From Unio delphinus (lineage: Eukaryota > Mollusca > Bivalvia > Unionida > Unionidae): DNA of 64,000 nt. Within the stretch, counting starts at the first letter, position 1, and every line of letters begins with the position of its first letter. The notes below the pieces were generated by a model. It made no database searches, was not told where the DNA came from, and saw only the letters and a program-made list of their open reading frames with translations. The stretch covers positions 2,329,001 to 2,393,000 of the forward strand of contig JAQISU010000233.1 of assembly GCA_029339505.1 (NCBI GenBank), given 5' to 3'. This document shows, piece after piece, positions 56,362 through 64,000 of this stretch. A program made the position numbers and the translations under genes.

Positions 56362-56469
56362 TTACAAACCCCAATGTTTACAATCACTATAAAAGTATTC
56401 TCAGCTCTTTGGCATTTTTTATAGTGTAAAAAGTGTTAATCTAATTGTCTGGATGTTTTATTTATACAA

Positions 56470-57342
56470 GTCTATTTTGCCAAATTACTCCCCTACAGTG
56501 CTAAGATCACGGAGAGTTCCAGCTGCAAAGAGCTCTTCGAGTTAACTAACAAACTATCGTCAAGGAACAAATGTACACCAATTCCAGACCAATTTGCAAA
56601 TTCATTCCGTGCCAAAGTACAAACCATTAGATATTAGATTGACAGTACAATTTCAACTGATTGGTCACCATACAGATATGATGCAAAATTTCAGCGACAA
56701 CCATTAGAAACATTTCAACCCGTTTCTATTGATTTAGTATAGACAATCGAGATGAAGAATGCATCAAACTCTTTTGAACTTGATCCAATTCCGACATCAC
56801 TGCTGCTTGAGTGCTTATACCCAATATTGCATTCACTAACTGATGGTATTAATATCTCTCTCTCTTCGGCGGATGTCACATCATTTTTCTAAACTGAAGA
56901 AGCCAACACTTGACGATAACGATTTAAGAAACTACCGCCCAGTTTCTAATCTCCCATTCATATGAAAAAGCTTAGAAAAATTGTTCTAACCCAACTTGTA
57001 TCTCTGTTGAATTCAAAGAGTCTTTTTAGAAGTTTACAGTCTGCATATCGCCTTTAGCATAGTACGGAAACTACTCTTCTGAAAGTATTTAATGACATTC
57101 TCTAATCTTTGGATAGTGGAAAGATTACAGTCCTTATTCTGGTAGATTTATCTGCAGCATTTGACACAATAGACCATGATATATTAATTCACCGTCTCCA
57201 GCATATATTTGACATTCAGAATATTGCTTTACAGTGGCTCAAGACCTACTTAGTCAACAGGACCCAAAGTATATCTGCAAATGGAATACATTTCAGCCCA
57301 GTTGACGTATGTTGTGGTGTTCTACATGGATCTATTCTTGGA
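56470..57342 (+). mobile_element. CR1/L2-like LINE, first piece (right end of inverted repeat B)
   Basis: Starts with SSSCKELFELTNKL and RNKCTPIPDQFANSF near 56505-56610 and continues with NYRPVSN-like bases near 56930. The palm frame 57109-57369 holds LVDLSAAFDTIDHDILIHRL. It breaks off at 57342 in the middle of the reverse transcriptase, where a 430-bp repeat follows. Confidence 0.85.
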
Positions 57343-57345
57343 ACA

Positions 57346-57768
57346 AAAGTGATGACAAACTCGGATTAAATTTTGAATGATTTTCTTCTTTATTTCTCTG
57401 CATAAAATTAAAGTAATCGTAACCTAAACATTTACTAACGATTGCTTTCTTTGCGCCTTTGCTATTATTAGATAAACACAGTGAGTTCTACTAATAATAA
57501 TTATGAATTAGTTTGCCTTTTCTCATGTCACAGCATATGTACGCCAAACTTGCACGGCTAGAACAGACGACAATCTACTGGCACAAAGAGGATAGTTTAT
57601 TCAATTTATGGTGCTTAAATCAAATAACCATTTACGAGTAACCAATTTGTCATTTTAACCTTGCATACGGCGTAGTATGCTTGCTAATTAAAATTAAGGT
57701 GAAAATTATCCATCTTTACAGCGAATTACGCATTTGCTCACACATATGGCGAATAATTTTATACACTT
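57346..57768 (+). repeat. 430-bp dispersed repeat, copy 1
   Basis: Begins AAAGTGATGACAAACTCGGATT and ends CACATATGGCGAATAATTTTATAC. Very similar to 59483-59916. The ends share only about five bases in inverted orientation (AAGTG/CACTT), so a MITE identity is uncertain. Confidence 0.8.
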
Positions 57769-57772
57769 CTGG

Positions 57773-59100
57773 AAGTATTTAATGACATTCTATCTGCTTT
57801 GGATATTGGAGATATTACAGTTCTCACTCTCGTAGATTTATCTGCAGCATTTGACACAACGGACCATGCTGTATTAATTCACCGTCTCCAGCATGTATTT
57901 GACATTCAGAATATTGCCGTACAGTGTATCAAGACCTACTTAGTCAACAGAACATAAAATATATCTGCAAATGGAATACATTCCAGCCCAGTTGACGTAT
58001 ATTGTGGTGTTCTACATGGATCTGTTGTTGGACCTGTTCTCGTACTTATATACACTCTGCCGCTCTCATGTGTGATAGATAATCACCCAGTGTCGGACCA
58101 ATTGTACGCTGATGACACCCAAATATACAAGTCTATCCACCCTACTGAAGTTGATTCTACCATCCATGGAGTAGAGACGTGCATTTCTGTTGTGAAATCA
58201 TGGATGACATGTAACAATCTGCAGATTAATGATGATACAACTGAGGCTATTCTGATCACAACACAAAAACTCTCATTCACATCCTTTACCTCAGGCAATA
58301 AATATCAGCAACACCAAGATTAAATTCTCAGTCAGTACGAAACCTAGGTGTTACTCTAGACAGTTCTCTCACGTTGCACTAAGATTTCATGAAAATATGC
58401 ATGGCTGCAAAGCTTGAACTGAGACGCATCAGTTCCATTCGTAACTATTTTTCAGTGGATGCCACTAACACACTTGTGTGTTCAGTAGTACCTTTAAGAC
58501 TGGACTATTTTAATTCTATTCTGTCTGGTTCGTCATAATATTTACTCCAGAAACTGCACGAATCATCGTTAGAGTACTGCGATCAGAGCACACCTCATCA
58601 CTGCTCTGTACCCTACACTGGCTATCAATTCGATACAGAATCAGACACAAAATTTGTTCTCGATGTTTCACTGACAGACTCCAGTCGAACATACCTATCC
58701 GGCCTCAGCTATGTCTATACAACAGCTTGCACATACGCTCTTCTTCTGACAATCATATACTCATTGTTGCCACTATGAAAATGAAATCATATGGGCAACG
58801 TTCTTTTGCATACCATGGCCTGGCGAAGAATTGCCCATTGGAATTAGACACAAAGACAAAGTGCTCCCTTTTAAGACTGCTCTTTAAAACCACAGTCTCG
58901 ACTGCACGGACAAACTTAGAGACATAATAATGTTTTGCATCTTATATGTTCTCAGCATGCTTTTATATTTTCCAATTTCATTGTTTTTGTCATTTGTTTT
59001 TCTTCAGTGTAGTCATATCATTAACGATGGTGTAAATCACTTAGAGCTTCGACAGATTAAGCACTATAGAAAGTATTTATTATTATTATTATTTATGCTA
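57773..59100 (+). mobile_element. CR1/L2-like LINE, second piece with 3' end
   Basis: Restarts at GGAAGTATTTAATGACATTCT, a point already passed in the first piece, so 57080-57342 and 57773-58040 are the same LINE section twice. The frame 58072-58323 keeps YADDTQIY (intact polymerase motif). The tail passes YGQRSFAYHGLAKNCPLEL near 58790-58850 and ends GCACTATAGAAAGTATTTATTATTATTATT near 59060-59095, the usual 3' end style of CR1/L2-type LINEs. Confidence 0.85.
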
Positions 59101-59482
59101 CAAGTTTTCAACGGCTAAGTCATACGAGTTCCTACGCTGAAATCAATAGATGTTTGGAGGGAGGGTCGGGGTGGGTTCAGAGGCTACGTGCATAGCAACT
59201 AATAGTGCAAACATGAGAATTAAGATAACAGTACTATCATCACCTTTATACATCAGCATAAATATACAAAAACATGATAATGTAAGAAGATTATTACACT
59301 TAAAAGTATGCTTTGAAAATCATCATCTTAATCCACCGCAATAAACTGTTCAAGTCCTTGCGTGATAATAGACATCACTATTGAAATGAACAGTACAACG
59401 ATAAATAACTACTGAAAAAAAATGTGACAAAACAGTATGTGATTTTCAGTGTTGTTTCTGAACTTTCAGTACATTTCAAATT

Positions 59483-59916
59483 AAAGTGATGACAAACTCG
59501 GATTAAATTTTAAACGATTTTCTTCTTTATTTCTCTGCAAAAAATTAATGTAGTCGAAACCTAATCATTTACTAACGATTGCTCCCTTAGCGACTTTATC
59601 ATTATCAAGCTATTATTAGATAAACACAGTGAGTTCTACTAATAATAAATATGAATTAGTTTGCATTTTCTCATGTCACAGCATATGTACTCCAAGCTTG
59701 CACGGCTAGAACGGACGACAATCTATTGACACAGAGAGTATAGTTGATTCAAATTATGGTGCTTGAATCAAATAACCATTTACGAGTAACCAACTTGTCA
59801 TTTTAACCTTACATAGGGTGTAGTATGCGTGCTAATTAAAATTAAGTTCAAAAGTGTCCAGCTTTACAGCAAATTACGCATTTGCTAACACATATGGCGA
59901 ATAATTTTATACTCTT
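59483..59916 (+). repeat. 430-bp dispersed repeat, copy 2
   Basis: Same orientation as copy 1, with short indels. It lies outside the LINE in non-coding DNA. Confidence 0.8.
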
Positions 59917-60012
59917 TGTTAGAATGACGACATGGGTAACTAAAATGTTGGCATTAAAGGTATTTAACTGTGAGCAAAGACAAGTACCATTATTAAAGAA
60001 ATAGGTTAATTG

Positions 60013-60016
<4 letters not shown>

Positions 60017-60080
<64 letters not shown>
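60017..60080 (+). repeat. (TA)n microsatellite
   Basis: About 64 bases of TA. Confidence 0.95.
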
Positions 60081-60082
<2 letters not shown>

Positions 60083-60084
60083 TA

Positions 60085-61400
60085 TCGCACGTATATACTA
60101 ACGTTAGTATACCACATAGTCTATATCCACTGTTTTGACGATATTCTTTAATTATTGCAAAATTAAAGTCTTTAAAGTTCATGAATAGAAGTCAGTCGTT
60201 TCCAACCTAATGTGATTAAGTCAAGGATCAAACGTTTTATTTTACTTCAAATACATTGCAGTGTAAATGTTGTACGAAATTAATCGTCGGTTTGAGGAAT
60301 CATATTAATTAAAGTACGCGATTAATACAAGTAGCAACTGAGATGCTGAGTAAGGGTAATTAGTATCTTAAATGTGTCATTCATTGTTCTTTTGTTAGCA
60401 GCTCATGAAAGCAAAATCTAACCGCCTTAAGCCAGTCAGGTGTATGGACGAATATTAAACTTGTCCTCTGTCGTTATAATGATTATTCTTAAATAAAGCC
60501 GTTAGAAGACAAAATATTTAATGATGCATATATATGCATTCTAACCCTTCCTTTCCTTCTCACATACATATTTTATCTTCATTTATTATTTACATTTATT
60601 GATAACTTTAATTATGGGCGTATGATTTTAAGGCATAAACAAACAAAAAATGAAGAAACAAATAGCTGTAAAATTAATGGAACGCAGTTTCCTTAACTTC
60701 CCGTTTTATGCTGCATAATATTTAAACTTTGGTAGTGATATATTATCATATAATGAGTCAAGCGCAGATTTCCCAAAGGCAACTTCAGTTCCAGTGAATT
60801 TGCATTGGGCAAACTGCCTTATGGCATTTGAGTTGCTTTGGTGTCAAATTACATTTTTAGAAATCACATTTTTTATTTTAATAGATGAATTGACAATTTT
60901 GATATAATTGCTATTCTGGATGGTAGTTTTCATTGTGTCAATAAAAGAGGTCACAAAGTTGCAAAACAGTGCCTGATACTTAGGTTTTTGCAAAGGAACT
61001 TAAAACTTATATTTTAATAAGATTTGAACATTTAAGATCGTGTTCCTATTTATCTATCTGTAGTTTTAATTGCAGATAAATTTGTTCCAAAACTTTTAAA
61101 TATCTTCTCATGTTTTTTCAGGACAGGTGTAATAAGAAGTGAAAAAAAATTCAGGTCCTCAGGTTGATGGTAGTCTTTGATTGTGTGTAAATTAGTCCTC
61201 ACAATGACGTCCTCACACTGATGGCAAAGTCAGAGTAGTCCTCATAATGCATAAAGAAGTATATGGCAAAAATGAAGTGATACAGATATTGCCTATCTAA
61301 AAGTTAAGCTTGCTTTCAAATTTCTAACATATACTTTCATTCCTCCTTATGGTCCTCGAAATGTAATAAAATATGTCACGGTCCTCACAAGTATATGAAT
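60085..61400. other. Non-coding stretch
   Basis: No gene recognised. Near 61150-61260 a short phrase (CCTCAGGTTGATGG.., GTCCTCACAATGACG, GTCCTCATAATG) recurs three to four times, a degenerate simple repeat. Confidence 0.5.
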
Positions 61401-61415
61401 ACACGTATGTCTGTA

Positions 61416-61416
<1 letters not shown>

Positions 61417-61452
<36 letters not shown>
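61417..61452 (+). repeat. (TG)n microsatellite
   Basis: About 36 bases of TG inside an otherwise unremarkable frame at 61373-61678 that I do not consider a gene. Confidence 0.95.
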
Positions 61453-61454
<2 letters not shown>

Positions 61455-61699
61455 GTATATTTTGTGTACTATTGCGACACCTCGTTCTCTATTCGTATTT
61501 TATACATAAAAAATACAATTCGGCAACCGTAAGAACTTTTTGCATAAACGACATCGCTTTATGTCATCTTGATTTTTTTAAAGGGCTTAAAGGCATCAAA
61601 AATGTAAAAATACGTGAAACAAAAGGTGTTTTGAGTAACTTGTTTTATTTTGTTCATCTAAAGATAAATGACAAATAGCATACTGAGTCCATGCAACGC

Positions 61700-62740
61700 A
61701 TCATCCACGAGGCACCTTTGAGTAGCATCCACATTTCTAGGAACAATTAGTAAACAATTAACAAAATGCATCGGGTCCATATTTAGAATGTATATAAGAG
61801 TTACGGAATATAGATTTATTAAACTTAAACTATGAGTGAACAAGTAAGTAGATACGATCGACTTCATATATTCAATTTACAGAGTTTTATCATATATATC
61901 AGGGAATATATATTTGAGTCTCCATACATTCTTAAAACGAGTGTGTAATTATTCCATGATTATCTTGCTAGGCTAAAAAGATCATGTAGAAGATATATTG
62001 CAAGTTTACTATGCCTTCCTAAATCTTATTGGCTTAAGGCTGTTAGATTTTGCTCTCATGACCCCAAGAAACAAAACAGCGAAGGACACGTCTAGGATAA
62101 CATTTACCCTTAAGCAATTGATAGGATCTCAGTTGCGACTTTTATGAACCGTATAATATTATGTATAGTAATTCTTACACTACAATAAGTACTTGTACCA
62201 CAACTACTGAATATGCTTTTTTCACCAGAACACACACCAACACAATGCTTTTATTATCTGCCAATTGTATAATACCAGTAAGTTTTGCATGGACAAATAT
62301 TAAATTGTTGAATGGATAATAGTATTTGTTAATATTTATGAATAATAGTTTTGCCAAATATTTTTTATTTCAAAGGCTATTACATGTGGGTAATTTGCTC
62401 TGAGTTTTACTTGAAACAGCGTACTCAATGCGTTTAAAAACTCAAGTACGTTTCTTTTGCATTTCCTCGCATGAAATAATACTCACGATAGTAATTACTT
62501 AACTGAAAATATTTAGGCTTCGTCTAGATATTGAGACAATGAAACAGCAAGCACTTAGTAGTGGTTTATCTAACTGCTGTTCTAAGGTAAATGTTGGCAC
62601 GCCGAGTTCGAAGAGAAGCCAACATTACATGTAGCATTTCTAAACATTACACATAGATTCATCAACACAACATGATATGATAACTTAGATTAATCATTAA
62701 TAAATCAGAAAATGATTTAACAATAATCATGTTAGAATAA
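61700..62740. other. Non-coding stretch
   Basis: AT-rich sequence with no recognised gene, RNA or repeat. Confidence 0.5.
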
Positions 62741-62741
62741 C

Positions 62742-63197
62742 TCATGTATGTATGTATGTATGTATGTATGTATGTATGTATGTATGTATGTATGTATGTA
62801 TGTATGTATGTATGTATGTATGTATTTATGTATGTATGTATGTATGCATGTATGTATGTATGTATGTATGTAGGTATGTATGAATGTATGTATGTATGTA
62901 TGTATGTATGTATGTATGTATGTATGTATGTATGTATGTATGTATGCATGCATGCATGCATGCATGCATGCATGTATGTATGTATGTATGTATGTATGTA
63001 TGTATGTATGTATGTATGTATGTATGCATGCATGCAGGCATGCATGCATGCATGTACGTACGTACGTACGTACGCATGCATGCATGCATGCATGCATGCA
63101 TGCATGCATGTATGTATGTATGTATGTATGTATGTATGTATGTATGTATGTATGTATGTATGTATGTATGTATGTATATATGTATGTATGTATGTAT
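62742..63197 (+). repeat. Long compound (TATG)n/(CATG)n/(TACG)n microsatellite
   Basis: About 456 bases of four-base units. TATG dominates. Blocks of GCAT/GCATG at 62944-62972 and 63025-63050 and a TACG block at 63054-63074 alternate with it. All long frames here (up to 166 codons) are by-products of a 4-base period with no stop codon. Confidence 0.95.
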
Positions 63198-63199
63198 TT

Positions 63200-63840
63200 C
63201 CGGTGTATATAGAGAGTAAATGTGATTACAATGTTACAGTTTAATGTATAATTAAGTACATCTACTGGTGTTAATAATGTAAAAATGTAAATACAATAAT
63301 ATAAAATGGATCCACTGAAACATTTAGAGTTACTCCGATCAGTTGTCGTTAAGCATCAGTCTAAATGACATGGTATGTATAATTTGTTATTAATTTAAAC
63401 ACACAATATAATGAACGCACGATAATTTTGATACAAAAAAGTGCGTCAATTACAGAATAAATTTAAATTACTCATTCACATATACATGGCAACAAATATA
63501 AGAAAAATATCACATGCGTGTTATCGTAGTTGATATAAATGTGTATTCGGTTTTAGCTCCTAGTTTTGGAACTGGTGTATTGCTATCAACGGTAAAATTA
63601 ACCATCACAATTTGTGTTTCTGCTTCAACAACAATCGCTGATCTTAATATAATTGCAAAAATATATCTACATGCAGTCAGAATAAATATATATAGTGTTG
63701 AATTCAGCGTAAAAGTTCAAACTGTCAATCTCGAGTATACTACAGTTGCCCTAAAATTTGGTCAAAATCATTCGAGGGTCAACAATCAAATAATTCACTG
63801 TTTTTTGCAAAGAAGACAAAACAGATTATTTTTGGAATTT
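63200..63840. other. Non-coding stretch
   Basis: No gene recognised. The coding-like repeat C may begin slightly before 63845 but its start is unclear. Confidence 0.4.
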
Positions 63841-63844
63841 CAAA

Positions 63845-64000
63845 AGAGTATAATGATATCAAAGATATCAATGCTGCATTCCAGAGTAGAATTAAATCCA
63901 TTACAGGAAAGTAACAAAAAAATAAAAGTTTACAAACCAACTTTGTCAGCCATTAACGCAAGCAATAATCTATCAGAATTACGACATAGGTACCAATCAT
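63845..64000 (+). repeat. Dispersed coding-like repeat C, third copy (runs off the window)
   Basis: Matches 45300-45455: AGTATAATGATATCAAAGATATC, GCATTCCAGAGTAGAATTAAATCCATTACAGG and the AATCTATCAGAATTAC...TAGGTACCAATCAT end. It reads DINAAFQSRIKSITGK before a stop. It lies outside inverted repeat B, so repeat C is a mobile or multi-copy family. Confidence 0.7.

Noticed and set aside
62662..63244. Reading frames of up to 166 codons made of HTYI/MYVC repeats
   Set aside because: They come from a four-base microsatellite without stop codons and overlap on all frames. There is no non-repetitive coding content.

Overview
This window is animal nuclear DNA: AT-rich, almost empty of long reading frames, crowded with (TA)n, (TG)n, (GA)n and (CATA)n microsatellites, and carrying spliced genes, CR1/L2-like LINE copies, a Ty3/Gypsy fragment and tRNA-derived SINEs. 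The SINE tail (positions 10585-10793 and 36508-36735) resembles a type I know from bivalve molluscs, and a BIR-domain gene and a TIMP-like gene fit expansions known in bivalves. My best guess is a bivalve mollusc. That is an inference from repeat and gene style, not a match I could run.

Two nested inverted repeats organise the window. Pair A (1-2254 against 13614-15867) is mirror-identical apart from about half a dozen substitutions and has no net indel, so it is very recent, or an assembly product. Pair B is older. A left arm of about 16340-35047 mirrors a right arm of about 42856-56470 around a 7.8-kb non-repeated centre, with an extra 4 kb in the left arm and a retroelement replacing sequence in it. 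CR1/L2-like LINE copies sit at the outer ends of both B arms.

Left part: 974-6800 holds the broken remains of a virus-like (Polinton/adintovirus-like) element. On the minus strand are a packaging ATPase, an SF1 helicase directly behind a family-B DNA polymerase, and a probable structural protein. On the plus strand are a zinc-ribbon frame, an HNH-type nuclease frame and a capsid-like protein. A BIR (IAP) gene with consistent exon phases but a ruined splice donor and a lost zinc ligand lies at 8374-9856 on the minus strand.

Middle part: each B arm carries one copy of a small secreted TIMP/netrin-module-like gene (17757-23863 plus; 48906-54910 minus), pointing towards the palindrome centre. 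The signal-peptide exon is identical between arms, whereas the mature-protein exons differ strongly and almost only at amino-acid-changing positions. This is the signature of a fast-diversifying secreted protein and the most interesting signal here. The arms also carry fragments of a second, diverged copy of the virus-like element (zinc ribbon, HNH frame, polymerase amino end), several paired reading frames of unknown meaning, and a 150-base block identical in both arms.

Right part (56470-64000): a LINE in two overlapping pieces separated by a 430-bp repeat, then mostly microsatellite-rich non-coding DNA, ending in a third copy of a dispersed coding-like repeat also present in both B arms.
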